A stretch of DNA of 64,000 nt from Mycocentrospora acerina (Eukaryota; Ascomycota; Dothideomycetes; Pleosporales), in the NCBI GenBank assembly GCA_022701365.1, contig JAKUHH010000163.1:23521-87520 (forward strand). The letters are read 5' to 3'. The notes beneath the pieces are model-generated. The model did no database searches. It saw only the letters and a list, made by a program, of their open reading frames with translations, and was not told the DNA's origin. Both the position numbers and the translations under genes were made by a program. Shown here piece by piece: positions 44,839 through 55,738 of this stretch (position 1 is the first letter of the stretch; the number at the start of each line of letters is the position of its first letter).

Positions 44839-47055
44839 TCACTCTTCGTAGATTCTAACTTTATCCGCATACTCGCGAATATTGGAAACAATCGTCTCTT
44901 CAATCAACTCTCCCCTCCCACCAGCAACCTGCAGAATGAGATCATTGAGTGAGGACCGCCCCAGGATATCAACGTGATCAGCTATTAGCACTCGTCAGTT
45001 TGGTCTACTACATGAAACAAAACATGGAGAGACGAGGGTTCTTGCTTTGAAGGATAGGGAAGAAGAAAGACTCACCAGTATTTGGCCCTCCTCGAGGACT
45101 AAACCTATCCGGCTCGTGCAGCATCTCAAACGTCTTGACTTTGACTCCCGCAGGATTATACCTTTTCATCTTCCACCCGCGATTACACATATACCCACTG
45201 CTCAACAAATTCACCGTGCCGTCGCCCTCACCCATTACAACTCCATGGTCTATACCAGGCTGCGTATGGGCCGTGTCAAGCGTGACGTTCAAGCCGCTCA
45301 TTGGATCATCATCGGAGCGGTAGTAGTACGCACGCTCGGTCTCCTTTCCAACGCCGTAGAAGCAGTAAATTTTGAAGTTTGGCGCAAGGGGTAGGCGGGT
45401 CTCCAGAGGATTCATCCATTTTGCAGGGACAAGCTGGTTGCGCTCGACTTCTTTGGCCGTGTGTGCGACGCCATGGGAGTAAGAGGATGTAATCATGTCT
45501 TTGAACCATTGCTCACTATTTTTGAAGAGAAAGGGGAGGCTGTCCTCAACAGTGAGGTTGCGCTGGGTGAGGGTCGAGTTTGCGTTGCGGAAGCGGATAA
45601 AGTTTCCATACGAGACGTTTTGGCCGGGCTTGTCGTCGGGGGCCCATGTGTCGTTGCCCCAGACGGCGTTGCCGCCAATGGGCAGCATGGACGAGAGGCC
45701 TGGCATGGCGCGGAAGAGCTCGGCACGCTCGTAACGCGAGAGGAAGGACTCGAGGCCGTAGACGGCAAAAGCGTTGAGCTGGGCCGTATCCTTCATCTCG
45801 CCGGAGAGGACAGCGGGCATGTCCTTGAGGGCGCCGAGCATGCAGCCGCTGATGTTGATCCACGAGTCGATGTGCTCATCAACCCAGCCGGAGCCGCCAT
45901 TGCCGTAGCCCTTTGCTTCGGCCCAGTGGAAGAAGTAGTAGAGGACCTGCGAGCCCATCGAGTGCGAGAGTAGGACGACCTTTTTGTTGGAGACGTGCAC
46001 GGCGACCTCGATGTGGGACTTGAGGCGGGTGAAGTACTGGTCGCGGATCTCGTAGTTCATGTATGTCATGCGCCAGTCATAGGCGGCCGTGAAGGCATTG
46101 CCCGGGTCGTAGCCAATAGTGGCAAGGTTCTCAAGGATCTTGTTCCAGATCCAGTAGCCGGTGATAAAGAAGTCGGCGGCGTCGAAGCCCTGGGCGGCGC
46201 GTAGCTTGACGCCCGGCGGGTCGAGTCCCGTGGCTTTGTCGAGCATAATGTGCTTCTTCCACCCGGCCTTGTCCAGCACGAGGGCGCGCATCATAGTCCA
46301 CGAGCCCCATAGCCTCTTGCGGAAGTACTGGCGCGAGTCTTCCTCGGTGCTCCACGACTCGAGGCCCGTCGAGATGACGCCGGGGATCATGATGACGGGG
46401 TGGTGCGCCTTGATGCCTTGCCTACGCGCGTGCAGGCCGACCATGAACGAGTCGTAGTTGACTGCATCGCGCTCTTGCTTCTACTGAGTGGAGGAGATTA
46501 GTTTTCTCTTCTTTGAATTTCATCTTCTCATCATCTGCTCTTTACATTCTCTTTATATTCTCTTCGTCTTCTCTTCATATACAGAAAGTATACAGCACAT
46601 GTACGGTAAATATACAGTACATATACAGTACATATACAGTACATACACTCAGTGCATACATTCCACCCTCACATGACGGCGCAAGATGAGAAAAAAAGGA
46701 CACCCACCTGCAGATTCTGCGCATTCCTCACAAACGCCGACGGAAGCGCCTCCCACACGCTCTCCAGATTGACGTCCTGCAGCGCCTTCAGGTCAATCAT
46801 CTCATTGTTGCCCGCGAAAAAGGCCGCGACCCCCAGGCCAAACAGGCCTCCCAGCCCAAAGATCCATGCCGTCTTCCTCTTTCCGCGCTTCCCCTTTGCC
46901 GCGCTCTTGAGCGTCTGCAGCTGCTCGGCAGTCACTACGCGCAGGTTCGCCGGCCGCTCCGCCGTGGGCGTGGACGCCGGCGACGATTCGCGCGAGACTT
47001 GGGCCGACGAGTCATCCTCTGCTGCACCGCCAAAGCGGCGTCTCAGAAAGGACAT
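44839..47055 (-). CDS. LRO1: Phospholipid:diacylglycerol acyltransferase (PDAT)
   Basis: Three exons (minus): 47055..46708, 46480..45076, 44981..44839; 631 residues, matching yeast Lro1. The enzyme moves an acyl chain from phospholipid to diacylglycerol to make triacylglycerol, with its catalytic domain in the ER lumen. A cytosolic Arg/Lys-rich N-terminus is followed by one membrane span (about residues 63-81). The LCAT fold begins HPVIMIPGVISTGLESW. The catalytic Ser is in LLSHSMGSQ, near residue 290. Later motifs are GEGDGTVNLLS (catalytic Asp region) and, across the last intron, PNT-A-DHVDILG with the catalytic His. The first intron (46481..46707) carries a tandem repeat. It is divergent from NAA30 (343 bp). 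Confidence 0.95.
46577..46648. repeat. ACAGTACATAT tandem repeat inside PDAT intron 1
   Basis: Four or more copies of an 11-bp unit ATACAGTACAT and near variants, lying within 46481..46707. Confidence 0.85.
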
Positions 47056-47324
47056 GTGGTGGGCTAAATAGGCGACTGTACGGCTATGCAACGCAAAGGG
47101 CAGAGGGCGGAGAGCAGAGGGCGCGTCGTGTGTGCACTTTGGCTCCGGCGCAAAAGTCTCAAACCCAACCCGCCGCTGTCCGGGCCCAAACACGGTTGTG
47201 GTGGTGGTTGCAGCATGTGACAGAATGACATGGTCGACGCCACCATGATCTCCGCCAGGGATGCCTGCGCCGGAGCCTCCCACCATCTCGTTCCGAGAGG
47301 CTCGGAACGTCTGTTCACGCCACA

Positions 47325-47395
47325 CCAGCAACACTCACAACACTCACAACAACCACAACACCTACAACACCCACAATACCCACAACAATCACATA
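47325..47395. repeat. CAACAC/CAACAA repeat in the NAA30 leader
   Basis: Degenerate ACTCACAACA and CACAACACC units end 4 bp before the NAA30 ATG. It lies in the 5' UTR, with no G on the + strand over most of its length. Confidence 0.8.
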
Positions 47396-47398
47396 CCA

Positions 47399-48056
47399 AT
47401 GTCGTCCTCGTCAACACCCCCCATTGACCTTGCTCCCACTCCCACTTTCGCCCCTCCCACACCACATCTGCAGTACATCCAATATGACCCCCAAAAAGAA
47501 GAAGCCTACCTCCCCGCCATCCGCCAGCTCATCTCAAAAGACCTCTCGGAACCATATAGCATCTATGTCTACCGCTATTTCCTCTACCAATGGGGGGATC
47601 TATGCTACATGGTATCTCCATCCCTCCCTCATCTTCTACCCCACTCTAATGCCTAATGCAACCCAGGCCCTGACCCCCTCCTCCGCCCTCCTCGGCGTCA
47701 TCGTCTCCAAACTCGAGCCCCATCGTTCCGGGCCCCTCCGCGGCTACATTGCCATGCTGGCTGTCCAGTCTGCTCACCGTGGCCAGGGCATTGCAACCCA
47801 CCTTGTGCGCCTCGCCATCGATGCCATGACCGCCCAGGGCGCCGATGAAATCGTCCTCGAGACTGAAGTCTCCAACACGGCCAGCCTGAAGCTCTATGAG
47901 AGATTGGGCTTTGTCAGAAGCAAGAGACTGCATCGCTATTACTTGAACGGGAACGCTGCCTTTAGGCTGGTCTTGTATCTGAACGAGGGCACTGCCTTGA
48001 AGAGGCCCGAGGCACAAGGTGAGTTTGGCGACTTTGGACAGGGGGTTGTGGCTTGA
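47399..48056 (+). CDS. NAA30: N-alpha-acetyltransferase C catalytic subunit (Naa30/Mak3)
   Basis: Two exons, 47399..47611 and 47667..48056, 200 residues, phase 0. Naa30 acetylates the N-terminus of nascent proteins beginning Met-Leu/Ile/Phe at the ribosome, with partners Naa35 and Naa38. The chain has a GNAT fold: LISKDLSEPYSIYVYRYFL is a near-diagnostic Mak3 segment (substrate side), followed by YIAMLAV and the acetyl-CoA loop HRGQGIATHLV. Then come EIVLETEVSNTASLKLYERL and GFVRSKRLHRYYLNG, both typical of Naa30. The first 25 residues are Pro/Thr/Ser-rich and fungal-specific. The short intron (55 nt) has a CTAATG branch-like site and CCCAG acceptor. Confidence 0.94.
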
Positions 48057-48381
48057 GGGATTTAAAATGAGGTTGAGAGAGAGAGAGAGAGAGAAAGAGA
48101 GAATTTCATGCTATCAGCATGGCCAGTGCCATGCCACTTACGACCAAAGATACCCAACTATTGAAAAGACCTCACCAAAAGCTACTAGTAGTAGGGTCCA
48201 AATTCACCCCTATCCAGTAATAAAAATACAAGTAAACAGCATAGACCGTCACCGCCTCTCCATCACTCGACTGAGAGGTTTCACGAGCTAAAGTACATGC
48301 AGACGTCCAATCCTTGTTACGTATACATACGTGCGCATCTCAGCACTACCTTGGTCACCATACACCGAGAGAATAGGGAGC
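48057..48381. other. Intergenic region with GA microsatellite
   Basis: No gene. A GAGAGA tract at about 48074-48101 lies in the probable NAA30 3' UTR. Confidence 0.6.
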
Positions 48382-50364
48382 CTACTGAACACCCATTACC
48401 CAGAACTTCTTCTCAGTCCAGTGAATCCCTACTCTGACTACATCACATAGAGGCATAAACACAATAGTCTGAACCCCGTTCATCTCCTCGAGCAATGCAC
48501 AAGGTCGCTGTCGTTTGAGGGTCCCAGAAGAGCATTTCGTGCAGGTCCTGCGCTGTTGGAGTGGATGGTTCGCTGCTTCATATTCAGCCATACGCGTGAG
48601 AATGCACAAACTGCGGTTTGGCGTCATTGAGTTCCAGAAACGGATGTTGGAAGTGTTGAGATATTTGGTCAATTCGCTCCCAAGAAAGTGTGCAAGGTCA
48701 GAGGGAATATTTGTTGTGATCAAGTTTTCGGACATATTCTTATTCGGATTCATGGCTCCGATCCACAACGCAATGGGGTAAGTTGTGGCCGTCACACCCA
48801 GAGTATTCGTGTGGGTTCTTGAGAGTGTCATGGGAATGTAAGTTATCTGATCCGCTGAGTCTTGTGTCGTTGCTACTAATTGATGTGCCTGGGCGGGTCC
48901 GGTCCGCATGTTTTGCGATTGAAACAGTGGCTCAGCGAGTTGAACCTTACCAGCAGCAAAACCTTCCTTGAAAAGAGAGATAGGAATGGCTATAGAGCTT
49001 GGTCCTTCCGAGAACGGACGAGAAATATCCTGCTGGGGTTTTATGTTCGCAAAAAGGGATCGGTGGTCCTGGCCATGGAGGGAATTGAAGCAAAGTGTCT
49101 TTGACTGTACTACTGCTTGATGCCTCGTGCTAGTACTTGCCAACGACGCATGAACCAAGGCCAATGCTCGTCCAACATCAATCATTGGACGTTTTCTTTC
49201 ATTTCCTGCCAACTCTTCAGTATCTTTGCGCTTCAAGGTCGTATTTCGGCAGATTCCTTCAATTAACGAGAAATGGTTAGTGGGGGCACCTAGGGGTACG
49301 TTGTTTGCTCCTGTCTTGCTAGGCTTAGGTATAGGAGGAAGAGGAGAAGGAATAGGTGGTGGTGGATTACTCAAGCAGCTGTGACTATCACCGAAGGATG
49401 TGACTGATAAAAGTTTCGCTCTTGCAGGGTTCATCCCCATAGGAACAGAAGATGAGGCACTGTTTTTGATCGACTGGGGATTGGCGAATGATGAAGCAAC
49501 CTGAGTCAGGCATGCGTCCCGACTCAAGTTCGGGCCTTGAAGAAGTTGTGATTGTCTGGCAGAAAGAGTATCGAAAGGGTCATGTTGAGTTGTGGTAAAC
49601 ACTTGCTTTAGTTTCTCATACTTTTGAGCCTTTGGTTTGAGTTCCGCCAGTTCGCGCTGCATCAAGGCACACTCTTGCGACTTGGACATCAGATTGTTTG
49701 TAGTGTCATTCAGCTCTTGCCAAAGTTTGTGTTTTCTTGAGATTAGCTCTTCCACATGTTGGAGTCCACCCGACTGTTCGATCAGAGACTTCACCAGTTG
49801 TGCCTGTGATACTAGGGCCTGTAATCCCCCTGCCTCTTGTATGGTAGGCCTGAGAACGTTTGCCTCAAGCGCTTTCGATCGCAGACCTTCAAGACCGGCC
49901 TCGGCTTGCAGTTCCTCGATACTCGCAGTTCGGCCCTCCTCGTTTGGTGTGATGCCCCAGATAACATCGTCGTAGGATGAAGCTAGTTTCTTGAGCTCGT
50001 GATGTTGGCTCCATAGCTTGTTGTAACGGTCCTCCAGCGTAGCGTACTCATACGCCGACAGTTGCAAGTCAACTGATCATCGATGAGCTATGACGATCTG
50101 AAATCATTTTTTTGAATGTAGCATACCGTGTAGTGAGCTAACATCAGCCTGATGCGTAATGTTGTCACGTCCCTCCAAAATTTCCGAGAGATCTCCAAGG
50201 AGCGATGGCATATGGTCAATAGAAGATGATGGAGAAGAAGGGAGGTTAGATGGCAGTGATGGTCCGAACATGACACTGGCATTTGAGCTGATTGAATCTG
50301 GATAGAAGGGCTCGGCTTCGGTAGGCTTGGTATTGGGCTCCATCTTGATGGGCTGTGTCTCCAT
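48382..50364 (-). CDS. Hypothetical coiled-coil protein, fungal
   Basis: Two exons (minus): 50364..50127 and 50072..48382; 642 residues. I do not recognise a family. Residues 1-80 are Ser/Pro/acidic, with no signal peptide. Residues about 85-240 form a long helical region with regular Leu spacing (LSAYEYATLEDRYNKLW; ECALMQRELAELKPKAQKYE), likely a coiled coil. The middle is Ser/Pro/Asn-rich and includes a PPPIPSPLPPIPKPSK run, which could bind SH3 or profilin. The C-terminal 150 residues look folded and contain a Cys group (CTKCSSG then RPCALLEE) that could bind zinc. A nuclear or cytoskeletal adaptor is possible but unproven. The intron (54 nt) is supported because it joins two long frames in phase. 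Confidence 0.7.
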
Positions 50365-51049
50365 GGCTGTAGGCTTCTAGGCTATCACTATTCTCGCGGC
50401 TCTTTGCGTAGTAGTGGGTTGCAGCGAGATTGTAAATGATTGTGGAGGTGAGAGTGGGAAACAACGCGAACTTGTTTAGAGGTGAAGTTTGTTATCCGTT
50501 TGTGACTAGCGGAATTGGTTGCCAGGCAGTGACAGCATACAATGCAGGAACACATCTCTTTGACTAGTACACTCAGACAAACCTTTCCAGCAGTAGCTGA
50601 GGATGCTGATACACTCGTACACTATCCTGAGGAGGCACCGTCTTGTGCCAAGTACTTGAGCATACCACCATGTGTACTGAGATGTGTGTCAGATCATTAA
50701 TACCCTAGGCTTTACAAGGCACGTTCTATTCATAATGTGACGTTGTTGTATACGTGGTTTCCTAAAGACGGATACATCAAATCAGTGTTGATACAAGAGA
50801 AAAGGCCAAACAAGTGCGACGCAACAATCAAAAGAGTGGCCAACCATGATATAGATGCATGAAAGTCCCGACCTCAGCTCCCGCGCTACTAAATGCATAT
50901 CTAGTACGATAAACTCCCATACTCCAGTCTAAACCGCCAGGATATCAGACACGCCCTTTTCCTATCATATCATACCATGTACATCATGTGCGCAAACAGC
51001 CGTCTTTCTTTGAAGAAAAGACAAGAAACAAGGTCCCATTCAGCCGTTT
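50365..51049. other. Intergenic region, no gene seen
   Basis: About 685 bp between the coiled-coil gene start and the SCJ1 stop. Frames are short. It should hold the promoter of the former and the 3' UTR of the latter. Confidence 0.55.
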
Positions 51050-52458
51050 CTAAAGCTCGCTATGCTCCTCCTCGGTGCCCGGCATCTTGATCGGCCCCTC
51101 GGGCCTCCCCCAGACCTCATCTAGTTTCACGCCGCTCTTCTTCCTGTACTTGTCCCATACCGCCCAAAACTCCTTCTCCATACCCTTTTGCATTTGATCC
51201 GGCAGGACAACGACGTACTCTACGTGCAGGCTTCCCCATTGCTGACCCTCATTGTTCTGCAGTTCCTGATGCCACACAGGCATACCCTCGTCTTTGATAA
51301 TCTCTACCGTGTTGGGCTGCACGACTTGTCCGCGCTTGCGGGACAGCTGCACAATGTGTCCGTCGAGATGCGTGATGTTGCGCGTCCAATCGCCCATCCA
51401 TGCTTCGCGCAGAGAGAGGACTTCGCGGTGAAACAGGTCCCTGCCGCGGCGGCGGAAAAAGGTGCCGTCGGTGCGTTCAAAGGGTTCAGCACCAAGGGCG
51501 GCGTCGGCTTCGACGAGGTGGACGATCAGGTCACCGGCAACATAGTCGGGGCTCTCGTCGGCTTCGTTCTCATACGTGATGCGCACGCCCTGCGGCATAC
51601 CTTTCTCGACTTCTAGCTCGTGGGTTTCGGCCTCGCGGACGACGCGGCTGCCGCTGCATATGGGGCAAGGGTGCTTTATTGTTTTGCCCTTGCCGCCGCA
51701 CTTGTCGCAGTGGACCTGGACTTGCTGGAACAGGCCTGGGGCGAGTTGCTGGCGCTGTATCCGCACTCCACGCCCGCCGCAGGTGTTGCATGTCTCCACG
51801 TGGCCGTCCTGCGAGCCCGAGCCCTCGCATGCGGAGCAGATGGCCTGCTTTTCAATGGTGAACTCCGTCTTGCGCCCATTGTAGAAGTCCCGGAGCGGAA
51901 GCGCAATGCGGACCTCCATGTTGGGCCCCCTCCGCTCGCCACCGTGGTGTCCAAAGTGCCCGGAGCCGCCGAAGAAGCGTGAGAAGAGGTCGAAGGGGTC
52001 ATGGTTCTGGCGGGGGCCTCCGCCACGCTTGTGCTGCTCGATGCCGTCGTGGCCGTACTGGTCATAGATTTTGCGTGTCGCATCGTCGCTGAGCACCTCG
52101 TAGGCCTCGGCGACCTGGACAAACATCTGGCCCGCCGATTCATCGCCGCTAGAGCGCCTGCGTTAGCCGTGTCTGCGAGAAGCCGCGGGGCGGGCAGGGC
52201 GGGTGCACATACGGGTTCTTGTCGGGGTGGTATTTCTTGCTGAGATTGCGGTACGCCTTCTTGATGTCGCGCTCGGAAGCGTCTTTCTTCAGGCCCAGCA
52301 GCTGTCACATGCCACGTCAGTGACTCTTCCCGTTGACTGTCCACCGGCGACCGGCAACCGGCAACCGGCGACCGGCGAGAAGCACACACCTTGTAGTAGT
52401 CTTCTGCACCCAGCACCAGCAGCGCCAGGGCCAGGAACAGCGCTATCCGCAGAAGCAT
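51050..52458 (-). CDS. SCJ1: ER-lumenal DnaJ (Hsp40) co-chaperone
   Basis: Three exons (minus): 52458..52390, 52301..52213, 52148..51050; 418 residues. Scj1 stimulates the ER Hsp70 (Kar2/BiP) in folding and in degradation of misfolded proteins. A signal peptide (MLLRIALFLALALLVLGA) runs straight into the J domain (EDYYKLLGLKKDASERDIKK), with the HPD motif in KKYHPDKNP. A Gly/Phe region (FFGGSGHFGHHGG) precedes four CxxCxGxG-type zinc modules (CSACEGSG, CNTCGGRG, CDKCGGKG, CPICSGSR) and two substrate-binding beta domains. The C-terminus is Glu-Glu-His-Ser-Glu-Leu, a variant of HDEL. Intron 1 (52302..52389) holds a GC-rich tandem repeat. Small internal exons with phase-correct joins support the model. 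Confidence 0.94.
52343..52377. repeat. CGACCGG/CAACCGG heptamer repeat in SCJ1 intron 1
   Basis: Five tandem heptamers (CCGGCGA, CCGGCAA and variants) lie within the 88-nt intron. Confidence 0.85.
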
Positions 52459-52743
52459 CGTGCTCGTTCACCCAGTCCGTGTGGGAGGCTGCACAAAGGT
52501 CGGCGCCGTGGCGGCAGCAGTCAATCGAAGATGCTTTGGGGGCGAAAACCACATGGACGTAGTCGCAACCGCCAAGTGACTGGTCCTGCAAACAAAGAAA
52601 CCCGGGAGAAGTGCAGCCTGGCCAGATTGTGCAAAAGTCGAGGAGCAGGCCAACGCCAGCTTCGGGACACGATAGCAGTAACTCTCGACGCGGAGCCCTG
52701 CGAGCCAATCGGAGTAAAGCTTGGCCGAGCGAGCATTCTGAAA

Positions 52744-52920
52744 ATCATCACCACCACTGACGCTGCCACTGCTGCCACTACTGCCAATACGGCCATTACC
52801 ACTACCACTACAACTGCCACTGCCACTACCAATACCACTACCATTACAACTGCCACCACAACTACCACCACCATCACCATTACCACCACTACCAACACCA
52901 CCACCACCACCACTACTGCC
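52744..52920. repeat. Imperfect trinucleotide (ACC/ACT/GCC) microsatellite
   Basis: About 175 bp of CCACTA/CCATTA-type triplets with almost no G, ending 57 bp before the uS17m ATG. It forms the shared promoter between SCJ1 and the ribosomal protein gene; Thr-rich or Val-rich frames through it are by-products. Confidence 0.85.
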
Positions 52921-52976
52921 CAAACCCCTCTCCAATTGACCGCCGCACACGCCTTGCCCGCACGTGACTCGCTACA

Positions 52977-53700
52977 ATGACCTCCACAGCAAAGGCCGCC
53001 GTGCCCATTGTCCAGAAATTCATATCCAGCCAGCGCATCGGCGTCGTCGTCTCCGCGGGGAAAATGTCACGCGCGGTCAAAGTGCGCGTTGCAGAGCAAG
53101 AATGGAACAAGCAGTTCAGAAAGGTACATTCAGCCAGCCACTCCCTCTGCAAACCACAAACTAACTCCATTGCCCGACTCACAGCACTTCCCCGCCCCCA
53201 AAACCTATCTTGTCCGCGACCCCAACAACTCTCTCGTCGAAGGTGACGTGGTCCGCATCACCTCCGGCCACCGCACATCCCCCGCCGTCCGCCATGTCGT
53301 AACCTCCATTGTGGCGCCCTTTGGCGCCCCCGTCGAGGAGCGCCCCCCTGTCCTTTCCCAAACTCAACTCGATGCCCAGCGCGTGCAGGAGCGCCTGCTG
53401 AAAGACGTGCGTGCCGCGGCGCGTGGCCGGCAAGCCAGCGCGCAGAGGCTGGCCGTGGCGAGAAAGCAAGGGCTGGAAATTCCGTCGCTGGAGGAGGCGG
53501 AGAGGAGGGGGAAGGCCTTTGATGAGGCGGAGAGGGTTAGACGGGAGAGCGAGGGCAAGGCCGGGAGGAGAGAGAAGCACAGGGGGCAGAGTGGGCAGGC
53601 TATTGCAGGGAAGCAGAGGAGGGTCAAGGATGGGGTCAAGACAAAGGAAGAGAAGAAAGCAGAGGACGTGGCCAAAGATGCGCGCAAGCAGACCGTGTGA
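52977..53700 (+). CDS. MRPS17: Mitochondrial small ribosomal subunit protein uS17 (Mrps17)
   Basis: Two exons, 52977..53123 and 53185..53700, 220 residues, phase 0. uS17 is an rRNA-binding OB-fold protein of the mitochondrial small subunit. The core lies in residues 1-100: QRIGVVVSAGKMSRAVKVRV, then after the intron HFPAPKTYLVRD, then GDVVRITSGHRTSPAVRHVV, all typical of the fungal mitochondrial form. The C-terminal half (about residues 115-220) is a highly charged helical extension rich in Arg, Lys, Glu and Ala, absent from bacterial S17 and common in fungi. A separate targeting peptide is not obvious; the N-terminus lacks acidic residues up to the core. Confidence 0.93.
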
Positions 53701-54015
53701 CGCGGGTGAGTGCGTCGTGTAGGATACCCCCGTAGAGGCATCGAGGACGAAGTATTGTATGAATAAATCTGGAATTCATCATGGCCAGACGCCCATGTGT
53801 ACATGTGTAGATGTATTGCGAATTCTGGAAATACTATAGTTGTGCAAACGTTAATAGGGTATCGCAATAGCTCATCAAATCGCCACATTTGAATGCGATC
53901 AAGACCAAAAACTCCGCTGACAATACCCCAGCCCTACCCCCATTGTAATGCGCCGTTTTGTGCCCTCAAAGATACCTCAAAGATGCCTCATAATCACATC
54001 ATAATCACTCTCCAC
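53701..54015. other. Intergenic region between convergent MRPS17 and CDC7
   Basis: About 315 bp, no gene seen; both 3' UTRs must lie here. Confidence 0.6.
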
Positions 54016-55451
54016 TCACACCCCAACAAGACGCTGCACATTGCTATCCGCATCACGCTCCATGCACGCCTCTGCGAGGAAAGGATGCCGGAGGGCCTCG
54101 TCGGCTGTGATGCGCTTTGCCGGGTTGCACTCCAGAAGACGGTGCAAAAACTGCACCGCCTCCTTCTCATCCTCTTCCAGCTCCTTTTTCGGTTGTGTCT
54201 TGTCGCCTGTCCGTCCTGTGCACCAGAGAATAATCTTCTCTAGCGTGTGTCCACCTTCGCTGTAGCTGGGGATGTTGGTCTCGAAGACCTGGCCGTGTAG
54301 GAGAGACGTCTCGCGCATTTTCTTGCGCCCGAAAATGGTAGTAATCTCCAGCAGCGCATCAATGTCGTCTGCGCTGTGGAAAAAGGGGAAACGACGCGAG
54401 AGCATCGTCAGCAAGATGACGCCGACGCTCCAATTGTCGATTGAGCACGTTTGCTGTGTACATTTGAGAAGCACCTCTGGTGCTCGGAACCCGCGAGTGC
54501 CCGCTCGATTTGCTCGACGGCTGTTTCGCGTGTCGTTCTTGGGATAGCTGGAGGCGTTGTGGCCAGCTGATTGAGTCTGTGCGTAGACACTGTGAGCGAC
54601 CCTGTAACGGCGGTCCTCGTCCGGCAGATGGCAAGCGCATGGATGCCAGTCGGTGCCTTCACGCTCGGCGAGACCAAAGTCGACGAGGACACCGCGACCT
54701 TGGGTGGAGTTGTAAAGAAAGTTTGTGGGCTTGACGTCGCGGTGAATGATCTTCTTCGCGTGCACCGATCGCAGTGCCGTGAACAGGCTGCGGAAGTAGA
54801 GGCGCATCTCGGGAATCTTCATGTCACGGTAGTAGTCGCGGAAGTCGTGGTGCTGGAAGTAGGGCAGCACGGCCACAACCTGGTCCAGATGGCGGGAAGC
54901 GGTGATTAGCGGACATACCGAGTCGGAATCCCTCAAATCATGAAGCAACTCGAGCTCGTTGAAAATGCGTATGGGACTGCTGGTGACATAGATCCTCTTG
55001 ATGGCAACATAGTGCGGTCGCCGGGATGCTCGTCTCGATGCGGCCCATCTGCCGTCTTCACGCTCATCCACGTCCCAGTTGTTGTTGAACTTGTTGTACT
55101 CCAGGTCCTCTGCCTTGTACACAGTTGAGAATGTGCCTGGGAGAACGCGTGAGTCTAGTCCACCTGTTGGCATGCAGCACGCCAACGATTTCACATACCC
55201 TCTCCAATGCGGTTGATCAGGCGAAAGCGCTTGTTAATGTCGACAAACGTCTCTTGGAAACGCGCCATGTCTTCTGCAACAGACTCTTCGACGTCCTCAT
55301 CGCTGCTGTCAATGGTGCGGCCGCTCTCCTCGAGTAGATCCATGCTCTCGTCCAGCGTCTCCTCAGCGTCCTCGTCCTTGGCACTGTCGTTGTCGTCGTG
55401 CACGTCAATGTTTTCTACATGGCGCTGCAGCGATACACGTGGTCCTGCCAT
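54016..55451 (-). CDS. CDC7: Cdc7/Hsk1 (DDK) protein kinase
   Basis: Two exons (minus): 55451..55199 and 55136..54016; 457 residues. Cdc7 with its Dbf4 partner phosphorylates the MCM helicase to fire replication origins. The N-terminus (about 1-70) is acidic. The kinase domain starts RFRLINRIGEGTFSTVYKAE, a Gly-rich loop split by the intron. Then come VAIKRIYVT (the ATP-binding Lys), HAKKIIHRDVKPTNFLY (catalytic loop), VLVDFGLAE (DFG), a kinase insert of about 50 residues, and GTRGFRAPEVLLKC (APE). IDNWSVGVILLTMLSRRFPFF follows. Inserts and the RDVKPTNFL motif are characteristic of Cdc7 rather than CDKs. The 62-nt intron contains an ACGCGT hexamer. The gene is divergent from CND1. Confidence 0.94.
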
Positions 55452-55738
55452 GTCCGAGGGTGTTTATTGTGGTTGTGCGTAGTAAGTGTGTTTGATCCAG
55501 CTGAATGGAAAGGAATGAATGGGCGAGTGAATGATTGAATAAATGGATCGATGCATGTTGTTTGGCGACTAGTCCAAGAGGGGCCAAATATCAACACTAG
55601 ACACAACAGGCGCGTCTACCGCGCGACACCCGCCCGCATCCTCCATCTCTACACAGCAAATCTACCCTCAACGACGCTCACCTGCTCTGCCCCTTGGTTT
55701 CTCTCTTTCCTTCCGGCGCCTCAGCGACAACGCGCATC
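55452..55738. promoter_or_regulatory. Bidirectional promoter region CDC7 / CND1
   Basis: 287 bp separate the two start codons, so both promoters overlap. I see no clear TATA box or exact ACGCGT in this interval; the nearest ACGCGT lies in the CDC7 intron at about 55145. Joint cell-cycle control is inference from gene identity. Confidence 0.5.
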
